From the NCBI GenBank assembly GCA_026708565.1, contig JAPOUR010000003.1, forward strand, positions 1-44,931: DNA of 44,931 bases. Direction: 5' to 3'. The translations under genes and the position numbers were made by a program. The notes under the pieces were generated by a model. That model had not been told where the DNA came from. It saw only the letters and a list, made by a program, of their open reading frames with translations, and ran no database searches. Shown piece by piece: positions 1 to 8,988 of this stretch; within the stretch, counting starts at the first letter, position 1; every line of letters begins with the position of its first letter. The stretch is from Candidatus Dadabacteria bacterium. GTDB taxonomy: Bacteria > Desulfobacterota_D > UBA1144 > Nemesobacterales > Mycalebacteriaceae.

Positions 1-306
1 AACAACCACGCGCATGTAGTTAAGGCAAAGCCACAAATCTCTGATAACTACTTTCTTTGCTATATGTTGAATTTTATAAACATTGAACCATTTATAACCG
101 GAGACGCAAGAGGGAAATTGTCAAAATCAGTTTTAACAACGATTCCCCTTCCCTGCCCTTCCCTCTCAGAACAAAAGAGGATTGCCGAAACCTTACGGGC
201 TATTGACAGGAAGATTGAACATCATGAAAACAAGAAAGCAACCTTGCAGGATTTCTTCAAGGTTGCGTTGAATGACTTGATGAAAGGAGGAAATTCACAT
301 GTCTGA
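1..306 (+). CDS. hsdS: Type I restriction specificity subunit (HsdS), C-terminal end, partial
   Basis: The reading frame is open from base 1, so the gene starts upstream of the window; about 101 residues remain. The tail has the usual HsdS half-site pattern: a target-recognition-domain end, then 'IPLPCPSLSEQKRIAETL', then the conserved coiled-coil helix around 'LRAIDRKIEHHENKKATLQ' and 'LNDLMKG'. HsdS sets the DNA sequence recognised by the HsdM/HsdR complex. hsdM is expected just outside the left edge. The end overlaps the next gene by 8 bp. The region is AT-rich compared with hsdR downstream, as is common for rapidly exchanged specificity genes. Identity as HsdS is firm; the specificity cannot be read. 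Confidence 0.9.
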   Translation, partial: NNHAHVVKAKPQISDNYFLCYMLNFINIEPFITGDARGKLSKSVLTTIPLPCPSLSEQKRIAETLRAIDRKIEHHENKKATLQDFFKVALNDLMKGGNSHV

Positions 307-1318
307 AAAGAAGAACTTACTCATATTCGCCGGAGCAGGAGCGTCTGTTGACTTGGGGTATCCTACGACCAGAGAATTTATGGAACACCTCAACCATGAA
401 GTAATAAACAATTACATATATAAGCCAATACCAAAAAGTGAAAAAATTGACATAGAAAGAGTCTTATGGTTTATCAAGGCTGAGATTCTTGAACCTATAG
501 AAAACTGCCTCATCAAAAATGACTTTCTACATAAGAATTGTTATTTGTTTTACCTCAATCATAACCCGGGCAATAATGTTCATTCGGCACAAGAGTACTA
601 CGGAAAGGCAAAAGAATTAACAGAAAAAATAAATCAAATAGTTCACAGCAGTTATGGGGTGTCTTCCATAAAAAACCAAGATCTCAGAGAAACAGGTTAC
701 TGGGTTAACGAACTGATCAACAGCGGAAAACCATCCGATGATCATTACAATATAGAAATTTTCACAACAAATTATGACCGTGCCATTGAAAAGGCATTGG
801 AAGATAATGGAATACCCCCTCAAAGAATATCACCTTTCTCTAACTCAGACTTTAACACATTATTGAATACCGATAAATACAGTACAAAGAAAGCTTTTTC
901 AAGGAAAATATGGCTTACAAAACTGCATGGCTCTTTAGAATGGAGACTAACAGAAAACGGAGAAATTGAAAAAGTCATTGAAGAGTTCTCGGATAAATCT
1001 TCTGTCCTGTATCCGGGGTTCAAGGGCGCACCGAAAGAAAAACCTTTTAAGCAATTCCATGAATACTTCACCGCTTGTTTACAAAAATGTGATGCTTTTT
1101 TGTCAATGGGATTTTCATATAGAGATGAACATATAAACGATTTAATAAAAAACAATCTAAAGCCACAAAGCGAAATCTACATTATAGATACAGACCCTGA
1201 TGGAATACTAGACAAAGAAATCTGGAGGAGTTGGGAAAACCCACAAAACATCAAAGCCACAAGAAACAATATTGATTACTCTTCAGTTTATGCAGCAAAA
1301 CAATACTTGAGGGACTAA
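299..1318 (+). CDS. SIR2-family protein embedded in type I RM locus (putative NAD-consuming defence protein)
   Basis: 339 residues. Seen: N-terminal Rossmann-type NAD loop 'FAGAGASVDLGYPT' (GAGAS at residues 12-16), 'FTTNYDRAIE' with the expected SIR2 Asn at N158, and 'KLHGSLEW' with the expected catalytic His at H210. These are the hallmarks of bacterial SIR2-like domains, which in several anti-phage systems (for example Thoeris ThsA and the DSR proteins) hydrolyse NAD+. No second domain or membrane segment was seen. A strong Shine-Dalgarno (AAAGGAGG, 283-290) sits 8 nt before ATG 299, inside hsdS. hsdR starts 3 nt after the stop, so all three are probably one transcript. Base composition is strikingly AT-rich (bases 421-480: 19 of 60 G+C) against hsdR (1381-1440: 39 of 60), pointing to separate acquisition. 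NADase activity and a defence role are inference. Confidence 0.85.
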   Translation: MSEKKNLLIFAGAGASVDLGYPTTREFMEHLNHEVINNYIYKPIPKSEKIDIERVLWFIKAEILEPIENCLIKNDFLHKNCYLFYLNHNPGNNVHSAQEYYGKAKELTEKINQIVHSSYGVSSIKNQDLRETGYWVNELINSGKPSDDHYNIEIFTTNYDRAIEKALEDNGIPPQRISPFSNSDFNTLLNTDKYSTKKAFSRKIWLTKLHGSLEWRLTENGEIEKVIEEFSDKSSVLYPGFKGAPKEKPFKQFHEYFTACLQKCDAFLSMGFSYRDEHINDLIKNNLKPQSEIYIIDTDPDGILDKEIWRSWENPQNIKATRNNIDYSSVYAAKQYLRD

Positions 1319-1321
1319 CCC

Positions 1322-4243
1322 ATGACCACCCCAATAACAGAATCCAAAACCGTCCAAGCCCCGATGATTGAATACGCCTCTCAAATCGGCTGGCAACCCG
1401 TCTCCCGCCAAGACGCCGAGAGTCTGCGCGGCGGAACTCAGGGCATTATCTTCTCCTCTATCCTGACGGACAAACTCCTCTCATTAAACCCCGACATCCT
1501 CAACCCCGAAACAGTACGGGAAGTAGTCCGAAACATAGAAAACGTCCACCACGACATAAGAGGCAACAATGAAGCCCTTGAATGGCTGCGCGGAAACAAA
1601 AGCGTTTATCTGGACACCGAAAAGCGGGAGCGCAATATCCGCGTGATTGACTATGAAAACCCGCAAAACAACACCTTTCAGGTTACGGACGAATGGACGG
1701 TAACCTCAGACAAACCCCACCGCGCCGATGTTGTGTTCCTCATAAACGGCATTCCCGTCGCCGTTGCGGAAACCAAAAGCCCGAAGAAAAGAAACGCAAT
1801 CTATGAAGGGCTGATACAAATACGCCAATACCACCGCGAAACCCCCGCAATGTTCGCCCTGCCCCAAGTGTTTGAAATAACAAACCTGCCGGAATTCCAC
1901 TACGGCGCAACATGGAACACCGAAGCGAAAAACCTGTTTGACTGGCGGGAGGAGCGGGAAGGCAACTTTGAAGCCAAGGTTAAATCCTTCTTTGACACGG
2001 AAAGATTTCTGAAACTGATTGAAAAATGGGTCATTTTCTACTTGAAAGACGATGAACTGAGAAAGACCGTTCTCCGCCAGCACCAGACCCGCGCGGCGGA
2101 GAGGATAGAGGAAAGATGCGCGGACACAAAAAAGACGCGCGGGCTGATATGGCACACGCAGGGGTCGGGCAAAACCTTTACGATGATAAAGGCGGCGGAA
2201 CTGGTCATAAGACGCAAAACGGAACTCGGAGACCCCACCGTTATTTTGATGATAGACAGAAACGAACTTGAAGGGCAACTGGAAGGCTGGCTCGCCTCCC
2301 TCTCCTCAGGGGGCGGCATAAGAGGGGTGAACATCCGGCGGGCGCAAACCAAAAAAGACCTGCGGGAAATACTTGAATCGGACTTCAGGGGGCTGGTGAT
2401 ATCAACCATTCAGAAGTTTGACGACATGCCCGCAAATATGAACGACAGGAAAAACATATTCGTCTTTATTGACGAGGCGCACCGGGGCGTTGAGGGAGAC
2501 CTCGGAAACTACCTGACCGGAGCGCTTCCCTATGCCACCCTTATAGGCTTCACCGGAACGCCGGTGGACAAAACCGCGCACGGAAGGGGAACATTCAAGG
2601 TTTTCGGCAAAGAGGACAAAACCGGCTATCTGGACAAATACTCCATTATGGAGTCCATAAGGGACGGCACAACGGTGGGGCTGAAATACAAACTCGCCCC
2701 CGCCAAACTTACAGTTCCCGCAGAGACTCTGGAAAAAGAGTTCCTCGGACTTGCCGAAGCGGAAGGGCTTTGCGACATTGAACAACTGAACAGGGTTCTT
2801 GAAAAGGCGGTAACCCTGAAAAACTTTCTGAAAGCGGGGCAAAGAGTGCGCCGCGTGGCGGAGTTTGCCGCAAGGCACTTCAAAGAGAATGTTGAGCCGC
2901 TCGGATACAAGGCGTTTTTTGTGGCGGTTGACCGCGAGGCGTGCGCCCTTTATAAAAGGGAGTTTGACAAACACCTCCCGCCGGAATCGGTGAAGGCGGT
3001 TTACACAAAAGCGCAGCATGACACCGAAGCCCTTCCCCTTGTGGCGCAATACCAGATACCGGCGGACGAGGAAAAAACCCTCCGCAAAGAGTTTCAGAAA
3101 CCGGGCAGAGACCCGAAGATGTTTGTTGTTACGGACAAACTGCTTACCGGCTTTGACGCGCCCGTTCTTTACTGCATGTATCTGGACAAGCCGATGAGAG
3201 ACCACGTGCTGCTTCAGTCCATAGCGCGGGTCAACAGGCCCCACACTTTCGGGGAGGGAGGGAAGGAAAAGGAATACGGGCTGATAGTGGACTTCATCGG
3301 CATATTCGGCAATATGAAAAAAGCGCTCGCTTTTGATTCAAAGGATGTGAGCGGCGTTATAGAGGACATTGAAATCCTGTTTGAAAAGTTCGGGCGGGAA
3401 ATGGAGCGGGCGCGGGGGTATCTGAAGGAAACGGGCGGCGGAAAGGGCGAAAAAATTATAGAGCGGTTTACGGACAAAGCCGAAAGGGAGGCGTTTATTG
3501 AGTTTTTCAGGGGATTGCAGGGGCTTTACGAAATCCTTTCGCCGGACGAAAAACTGAGGGGCTTTCTTGACGACTACACGGCAATTTGCGGGGTTTACAA
3601 GGTCGTGATGAAAAGTTTTGAACGGGACAACCTTCCCGTCAGATACGGGGAGTTTCTGGAAAAGACCGAAAAACTGATAGCGGACAGCGTGGGAGCGTTC
3701 GGACCGGAGGAAAACGGCGCGGAGGCGGTTGTCAGCGCGGAGACGCTTGAGGAAATCCTGCAAAGCGGCAAGAGCGACAAGGTGAAAATCAACAACCTGC
3801 TCAAACTTGTTGAGAAACTGGTCTCGGAGATTGAAAGGACGCTGGGCCTTGCGTCAATGGCGGGAAAGGCGCGGGACGTCAGAGACAGGTTTCACACCGG
3901 GCAGGCGGGGGCGAGGGAAACTGTGGAGAACCTGAACCGGATTGCGCGGGAAAACCTCGGCCTCAGGCGCGAGTTTGAGGAGAGCGGAATGTCGGCGCGG
4001 GAGTTTGTGTTCCGCCTTGTGCTTGAAAAAGAGGGGGACGCAAACGCCGGGGAAACCGCCGCGGAGATGGAAAACCTTTTCAGCGCCTTTCCCGACCACC
4101 GCGAAAACATGCACCAGAAAATGTCCCTCAAATCGGGGCTTTACAAACTGACGGGCGCGGCGGTGGGAGAGAAAAACGAAGACCGCGTTATCGGGGAGAT
4201 AATGAAACTGGATGAGCGTATCAAAAAAGAAGTTCAAGGGTGA
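1322..4243 (+). CDS. hsdR: Type I restriction endonuclease, motor/nuclease subunit HsdR
   Basis: 973 residues, normal length. HsdR translocates DNA with ATP and cuts it at a distance when the HsdS-defined site is unmethylated. Seen in order: N-terminal PD-(D/E)XK nuclease near residues 135-155 ('ADVVFLINGIPVAVAETKSP', Asp then ExK); SF2 helicase Walker A 'HTQGSGKT' near 280; DEAH box 'VFIDEAHRG' near 384; 'IGFTGTP' near 410; 'TGFDAPVLYCMYLDKP' and 'LLQSIARVNRP' of the second RecA lobe; and a long helical C-terminus that contacts the methylase. All catalytic motifs look intact. It begins 3 nt after the SIR2 stop and its 3' end overlaps the YgjP-like gene by 32 bp. GC content is that of the host chromosome, unlike the two genes before it. 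Confidence 0.97.
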   Translation: MTTPITESKTVQAPMIEYASQIGWQPVSRQDAESLRGGTQGIIFSSILTDKLLSLNPDILNPETVREVVRNIENVHHDIRGNNEALEWLRGNKSVYLDTEKRERNIRVIDYENPQNNTFQVTDEWTVTSDKPHRADVVFLINGIPVAVAETKSPKKRNAIYEGLIQIRQYHRETPAMFALPQVFEITNLPEFHYGATWNTEAKNLFDWREEREGNFEAKVKSFFDTERFLKLIEKWVIFYLKDDELRKTVLRQHQTRAAERIEERCADTKKTRGLIWHTQGSGKTFTMIKAAELVIRRKTELGDPTVILMIDRNELEGQLEGWLASLSSGGGIRGVNIRRAQTKKDLREILESDFRGLVISTIQKFDDMPANMNDRKNIFVFIDEAHRGVEGDLGNYLTGALPYATLIGFTGTPVDKTAHGRGTFKVFGKEDKTGYLDKYSIMESIRDGTTVGLKYKLAPAKLTVPAETLEKEFLGLAEAEGLCDIEQLNRVLEKAVTLKNFLKAGQRVRRVAEFAARHFKENVEPLGYKAFFVAVDREACALYKREFDKHLPPESVKAVYTKAQHDTEALPLVAQYQIPADEEKTLRKEFQKPGRDPKMFVVTDKLLTGFDAPVLYCMYLDKPMRDHVLLQSIARVNRPHTFGEGGKEKEYGLIVDFIGIFGNMKKALAFDSKDVSGVIEDIEILFEKFGREMERARGYLKETGGGKGEKIIERFTDKAEREAFIEFFRGLQGLYEILSPDEKLRGFLDDYTAICGVYKVVMKSFERDNLPVRYGEFLEKTEKLIADSVGAFGPEENGAEAVVSAETLEEILQSGKSDKVKINNLLKLVEKLVSEIERTLGLASMAGKARDVRDRFHTGQAGARETVENLNRIARENLGLRREFEESGMSAREFVFRLVLEKEGDANAGETAAEMENLFSAFPDHRENMHQKMSLKSGLYKLTGAAVGEKNEDRVIGEIMKLDERIKKEVQG

Positions 4244-4523
4244 AGTCGCGCTGTGGAGCGCAAGGATAAAGGTCTCGCCCCGGCGGGTAACCGTCAGACC
4301 GATGACGCGCAAATGGGGGTCATGCTCTTCGCGCGGCGGGGTCTGTTTTAATTCCGACCTGCTGGACAAGCCGCCCTCCTTCCGGCGGTTTGTGATCGCG
4401 CACGAACTGCTGCACCTGAAAATCCCCAATCACGGCGGGCTTTTCAAACAGATGCTGAGCGCCCACATTCCGGGGTGGCGCAAAATAAGAGCGTCTCAAA
4501 CATTGCGCGGCGGGCGGGGGTGA
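4212..4523 (+). CDS. Short YgjP-like (DUF45/M48-type) zinc metallopeptidase domain protein
   Basis: 103 residues. The motif 'IAHELLHLKIPNHGGLF' contains HExxH (zinc ligands and catalytic Glu) plus a downstream His, and 'RKWGSCSSRGGVCFNSDLL' matches the 'WGSC...N..L' signature of the YgjP/DUF45 family. Full YgjP proteins are about 220-240 residues, so this is essentially the C-terminal catalytic half alone. Short forms of this domain are often found beside hsdR, and here the start lies inside the hsdR 3' end (32-bp overlap), suggesting translational coupling. Substrate and role in restriction are unknown. The ATG at 4212 is the earliest start that does not reach far into hsdR; a later start would still keep the active site. 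Confidence 0.8.
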   Translation: MSVSKKKFKGEVALWSARIKVSPRRVTVRPMTRKWGSCSSRGGVCFNSDLLDKPPSFRRFVIAHELLHLKIPNHGGLFKQMLSAHIPGWRKIRASQTLRGGRG

Positions 4524-4574
4524 TTATTATATGACTTGCAAAGGGGGAAACTCCCGGGCGGAGGACAACGAACA

Positions 4575-5438
4575 ATGAACACTTTGAAAAGCGTAATTCT
4601 GCTGGCGGCTCTGTCGGCGATACTGGTCTGGTGCGGGGGCGCGTTCGGCGGCCAGCAGGGGGCGGTTATCGCCCTTGTTGTTGCGGGGGTTATGAACTTC
4701 GCAAGTTACTGGTGGAGCGACAAGATCGTTCTGAAAATGTACAAGGCGCAGGAAGTGGACGAAAACTCCGCCCCGCAGATATACGCCGATGTGAGGGAAC
4801 TCGCCCACAATGCGGGGCTTCCGATGCCGCGCGTTTACATCGTTCCCGAAGAAGCGCCCAACGCCTTTGCCACCGGCAGAAGCCCGTCCCATTCGGCGGT
4901 CGCCGTAACGCGGGGAATCGTGAAACTTCTGGACAGGCACGAACTCAAAGGGGTTCTCGCCCATGAACTCGCCCACATTAAAAACCGCGACATACTGGTG
5001 GGCTCAATAGCCGCAACCATAGCCGCCGCAATCAGTTACATAGCCTGGATGGCGCAGTTCGCCGCCATTTTCGGGGGAGGAGGCGGAAGGGACGGCAGAA
5101 ACAATGTTTTTGTTCTGCTCGCAATGGCGATTGTCGCGCCGCTGGCGGCAACCATAGTGCGCCTTGCCATATCGCGCACAAGGGAGTTCGGCGCGGACAG
5201 GGAGGGGGCGGCAATATGTATGAACCCGATGTTCCTTGCGGACGCGCTGAGAAAGATGGACCACTTTGCAAAACGGATACCCTTTAACGTAAGCGAGCAG
5301 GCGGCGGAAAGCACCGAGCACATGATGATAGTCAGCCCGGTGATTGGCGGCGGCTTTGCCAAACTTTTCAGCACCCACCCCCCCACCGGAGAGCGCATCA
5401 AGCGCCTTGAGCAAATGGCAATGGGCGGCGTGGGGTGA
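4575..5438 (+). CDS. htpX: Membrane zinc protease HtpX
   Basis: 287 residues, typical HtpX length. It is an inner-membrane M48 peptidase that degrades misfolded membrane proteins under envelope stress. Seen: two N-terminal hydrophobic segments (residues about 3-40), 'LAHELAHIKNRDIL' with HExxH (H130, E131, H134), a central hydrophobic pair around residues 147-205, and 'SRTREFGADREGA' carrying the third zinc ligand Glu. The C-terminus 'FSTHPPTGERIKRLE' is characteristic. I chose ATG 4575, preceded by GGAGG at 4560-4564, over a TTG 13 codons upstream. uvrA follows 12 nt after the stop. Confidence 0.95.
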   Translation: MNTLKSVILLAALSAILVWCGGAFGGQQGAVIALVVAGVMNFASYWWSDKIVLKMYKAQEVDENSAPQIYADVRELAHNAGLPMPRVYIVPEEAPNAFATGRSPSHSAVAVTRGIVKLLDRHELKGVLAHELAHIKNRDILVGSIAATIAAAISYIAWMAQFAAIFGGGGGRDGRNNVFVLLAMAIVAPLAATIVRLAISRTREFGADREGAAICMNPMFLADALRKMDHFAKRIPFNVSEQAAESTEHMMIVSPVIGGGFAKLFSTHPPTGERIKRLEQMAMGGVG

Positions 5439-5450
5439 GCCGCGCGCGCT

Positions 5451-8210
5451 TTGAGTTTCATCACCATAAAGGGCGCGAGGAGTCACAACCTCAAAAACAT
5501 CAGCGCAAAAATCCCGCGCGGCAAACTTGTAACCATCACCGGCGTGAGCGGCAGCGGAAAGTCGTCCCTCGCGTTTGACACCCTTTTCGCCGAAGGGCAG
5601 CGCAGGTTTATGCAGTCTCTCTCCGCCTATGCGCGGCAGTTTGTGGAGCAACTGGAAAAACCCGATGTGGACTTTATTGACGGGCTTTCGCCGTCCATAT
5701 CGCTTGACCAGAAAAGTTTCCACCGCAACCCGCGCTCAACTGTCGGCACGATAACCGAGATTTACGACTACATGCGCCTGCTGTTCGCAAGGGCGGGCGC
5801 GCCGATGTGCCCCCGCTGCGGCGAGGAAATCACCGCCCAGAGCGCCGGGGCAATGGCAAAACGCGCGGTCGCGGCGGCGCGGGGCGGCGAAGCGCGGATT
5901 ATGTCCCCCATCGTCCGGGGAAGGAAAGGCATATACCGCAAGGAGATTGAGGAGTTAAGGGCGGAGGGGTTTGTGCGCGCCGTCATAGACGGGGAGGAAA
6001 GAGACCTGGACGAGGACATATCACTTGAGAGAAACAAGGCGCACGACATACTGGCGGTCATTGACACGGCGGACACCTCAAAGCCCGGCGCGCTTGAGAG
6101 GGTTGAGGGCTCAATTGAACTCGCGCTCAAAAAATCCGGCGGGGCGGCGGTCTGCGAGGCGGGGGGCAGAACGCTTAATTTCAACTCCGTGTTTTCATGC
6201 CCGTCCTGCGGGGCGGCATACGGGGAGATCTCCCCGAGACTGTTCTCCTTCAACAGCCCCTACGGAATGTGCGCAAAGTGCGGCGGCCTCGGCGAGGAGA
6301 CAAGGTTTCGCGCCGACCTGCTGGTGGACTCCTCCCTGTCAATAGAGGCGGGAGCGATACGCCCCTGGAAAAACTCGCGGTATCACAGGCGGCTTATGGA
6401 GCGGGCGGCGGAGTATCACGGCTTCAGCACAAGCGCCCCTTTCGGCAAACTGTCCGCGCGGCACAGGCGGCTTATCCTTGAGGGGGACGGCGCGGGGGGG
6501 GAGTTCCCCGGAGTGATAGGCTCGCTTTCGCAATGGATGAGCGAAACCTCGTCCGCCGGGGCGCGGGAGGGCATTTCCGCCTACACGGAAACGGTTTCGT
6601 GCGGCTCGTGCAAAGGGGCGCGCATAGGGGCGGAGGGGCTTTCGGTTCTGGTGGACGGCAAAACCATTCACGATGTCTCGCGGCTTGACGTAACGGACGC
6701 GGAAGGTTTCTTTGCCGGGCTCAAACTGGACGATTACGGAATGGCTGTGGCGGGCGGAGTCATAAGAGAGATAAAGTCAAGAATCGGGTTTCTGAAAAAT
6801 GTGGGTCTCGGATACATGACGTTTGACCGCCCCGCCACCACCCTTTCGGGCGGCGAGGCGCAGAGGATACGGCTCGCCACCCAGCTGGGCTCTTCAATGA
6901 CCGGCGTAACCTACGTTCTGGACGAGCCGTCCATAGGGCTGCACCCCTCGGACAACGACAAACTGATTCGCACTCTCAGGTCAATGAGGGATGACGGCAA
7001 CACGGTTGTGGTGGTGGAGCATGACGAAGACACGATAAGAAGCAGCGACTTTGTTCTTGACCTCGGACCCGGAGCGGGAGCCGCCGGAGGGGAGATCATC
7101 GGGTGCGGAACGGTGAAGGATTTGACGGCGGACAAGAGGTCTCTCACCGGCAAATACCTCGGCGGCGAGCACTCCATTGAAGTGCCGGAGAAGCGCAGAA
7201 AGACGGAAAAATTCATTGAGGTAAGGGGCGCGAAGAAGCACAACATATCGGGGCTGAACGTATCGTTTCCGGTCGGGGTTTTCACTTGCGTTACGGGCGT
7301 TTCGGGTTCGGGCAAAAGCACGCTCATACATGAAATACTGCTGCCCGCACTGCGGGACGGCGGACTGCGCGGGGCGCGGAACGTGGACAAAGTGATAGAG
7401 ATAGACCAGACGCCGATAGGCAGAACGCCGAGGTCAAACCCCGCCACATACACGGGCGTTTTCTCTCCCATACGCGAGCTGTTCGCCATGACTCCGGAGG
7501 CGAAGGTACGGGGCTACGGAGCGGGAAGGTTCAGTTTCAACGTGCGCGAGGGCAGTTGCGGCCTGTGCGAAGGCAAGGGCAGCGTGAAGGTTGAGATGCA
7601 CTTTCTGCCGGATGTCTATACAACCTGCGAACAGTGCGGCGGACTGCGCTACGGCACGGAGACGCTTGAGGCAACCTACAGGGGCAAAAGCATAGCCGAT
7701 GTTCTCGGAATGACGGCGGCGGAAGCGGCGGACTTTTTCTCAAACATTCCGCAGATAAGCCGCAGGCTGAACGTGGTTGAGAATGTGGGGCTGGGCTACA
7801 TACGGCTCGGACAGGAGGCGAACACCCTTTCGGGCGGCGAGGCGCAGAGGATTAAAATCGCAAAGGAGCTTTCCCGCAGGGAAACGGGCAACACCCTTTA
7901 CATTCTTGACGAGCCGTCCATCGGGCTGCATTTTCACGATGTGAAAAAACTTCTCTCGGCAATGGAGAGGCTGCTCGCGCGGGGAAACACGGTGATAGTC
8001 ATAGAGCACAACACCGACATAATAAAAAGCGCCGACCATATAATAGACATGGGCCCCGGCGGGGGCGCGGAGGGCGGCAAAATAGTGGCGGAGGGAACTC
8101 CGGAAGAGGTGGCGGGAGCGAAGAACTCCAAAACCGGGCTTCACCTGAAAAGGGCGTTGAAAACACCGAAGAAGAAAAAAGGGGGAACATCCCGAATTGG
8201 AAAAAATTGA
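5451..8210 (+). CDS. uvrA: UvrABC excinuclease subunit A
   Basis: 919 residues. This is the damage-sensing ABC ATPase of nucleotide excision repair, which loads UvrB. Seen: first Walker A 'GVSGSGKSS' (from residue 31), zinc-binding Cys pairs (CPRCG near 120; CPSC near 250 and CAKC near 274), first ABC signature 'LSGGEAQRIR' near 465 and Walker B 'VLDEPSIGLH' near 489; second Walker A 'GVSGSGKST' near 617, C-terminal zinc finger (CGLC...CEQC, about 703-731), second signature 'LSGGEAQRIK' near 793 and Walker B 'ILDEPSIGLH' near 820. Both ATPase modules are complete. The start is TTG 5451, which gives the family N-terminus 'MSFITIKGARSHNLKNI'. uppP overlaps the end by 14 bp. Confidence 0.98.
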   Translation: MSFITIKGARSHNLKNISAKIPRGKLVTITGVSGSGKSSLAFDTLFAEGQRRFMQSLSAYARQFVEQLEKPDVDFIDGLSPSISLDQKSFHRNPRSTVGTITEIYDYMRLLFARAGAPMCPRCGEEITAQSAGAMAKRAVAAARGGEARIMSPIVRGRKGIYRKEIEELRAEGFVRAVIDGEERDLDEDISLERNKAHDILAVIDTADTSKPGALERVEGSIELALKKSGGAAVCEAGGRTLNFNSVFSCPSCGAAYGEISPRLFSFNSPYGMCAKCGGLGEETRFRADLLVDSSLSIEAGAIRPWKNSRYHRRLMERAAEYHGFSTSAPFGKLSARHRRLILEGDGAGGEFPGVIGSLSQWMSETSSAGAREGISAYTETVSCGSCKGARIGAEGLSVLVDGKTIHDVSRLDVTDAEGFFAGLKLDDYGMAVAGGVIREIKSRIGFLKNVGLGYMTFDRPATTLSGGEAQRIRLATQLGSSMTGVTYVLDEPSIGLHPSDNDKLIRTLRSMRDDGNTVVVVEHDEDTIRSSDFVLDLGPGAGAAGGEIIGCGTVKDLTADKRSLTGKYLGGEHSIEVPEKRRKTEKFIEVRGAKKHNISGLNVSFPVGVFTCVTGVSGSGKSTLIHEILLPALRDGGLRGARNVDKVIEIDQTPIGRTPRSNPATYTGVFSPIRELFAMTPEAKVRGYGAGRFSFNVREGSCGLCEGKGSVKVEMHFLPDVYTTCEQCGGLRYGTETLEATYRGKSIADVLGMTAAEAADFFSNIPQISRRLNVVENVGLGYIRLGQEANTLSGGEAQRIKIAKELSRRETGNTLYILDEPSIGLHFHDVKKLLSAMERLLARGNTVIVIEHNTDIIKSADHIIDMGPGGGAEGGKIVAEGTPEEVAGAKNSKTGLHLKRALKTPKKKKGGTSRIGKN

Positions 8211-8988
8211 GATTGCGGTTCTGGGAATCGTTCAGGGAATTACGGAGTTTTTTCCGGTAAGCAGCACGGCGCACATGATGATAGTTTCGTGGCTGTTTTC
8301 GTGGGAGGATGCGGGTCTGCGGACGGCGGTCTGGCTTCATGCGGGGACTCTTGCGTCCATACTGTTCTGCTTCAGAAAGGACTGGATGAAAGTGGCGCGG
8401 GGGCTTGCCCGCGCGGGGGCGCGCGGCTCTCTTGACAGCCCCGAAGCGAGAATGGGCGCGGGCCTTCTAATAACCGTTCTGCCGTCCGTTGCGGCGGGGC
8501 TCGCCTTTGAGCATCTGGTGGCGGGGGCGCTCCGCCAGCCGCAGGCGGTGGTCGCGGGGCTTGTCGCGGGAAGCGCGGCGCTTTTCCTTGCGGACAGAAA
8601 GCCCCGCGAGGGAAAACGTCTTCGCGATGTCTCAATAAGAGACTGCCTTGTTATCGGGGTCGCCCAGGCGTTTGCGCTGGCGCCGGGAGTTTCAAGGGCG
8701 GGGGCGTCAATATCGGGCGGAATGTTTCTCGGATACACGAGGGAGGAGTCGGCAAAGTTCGCCTTTATGATGGGCGTTCCGGCAATAGGCGCCGCCATCG
8801 GGCGCACGGCTTGGAACAACGGGTTTGCGCTTCCCGACGGCGGCGATGCGGCGGGGGCGGTCATTGCGGCGGCGGCGGGAGTGTTTGCCGTCAGGTTTCT
8901 GATGAGGTTTGCAAGAAGGGGCGGCTACATGCCCTTTGTGGCGTACAGAATGGCGGTCGCCCTCGCGCTGCTGGTGTTTTTCGTTTAA
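8197..8988 (+). CDS. uppP: Undecaprenyl-diphosphatase UppP (BacA family)
   Basis: 263 residues, a multi-pass inner-membrane enzyme that dephosphorylates undecaprenyl diphosphate to recycle the lipid carrier for peptidoglycan and surface polysaccharides. Family motifs are intact: 'GIVQGITEFFPVSSTAHMMI' (residues 11-30, with the (E/Q)xxxE helix and SS(T)xH) and 'ALAPGVSRAGASISGG' near 160-175 with the catalytic Arg. Several hydrophobic helices follow, up to 'MAVALALLVFFV' at the end. Translation starts at TTG 8197 within the uvrA 3' end, with GGGGGA just upstream. It converges with the SufU-like gene; the two ends overlap by 4 bp. Confidence 0.95.
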   Translation: MEKIEIAVLGIVQGITEFFPVSSTAHMMIVSWLFSWEDAGLRTAVWLHAGTLASILFCFRKDWMKVARGLARAGARGSLDSPEARMGAGLLITVLPSVAAGLAFEHLVAGALRQPQAVVAGLVAGSAALFLADRKPREGKRLRDVSIRDCLVIGVAQAFALAPGVSRAGASISGGMFLGYTREESAKFAFMMGVPAIGAAIGRTAWNNGFALPDGGDAAGAVIAAAAGVFAVRFLMRFARRGGYMPFVAYRMAVALALLVFFV

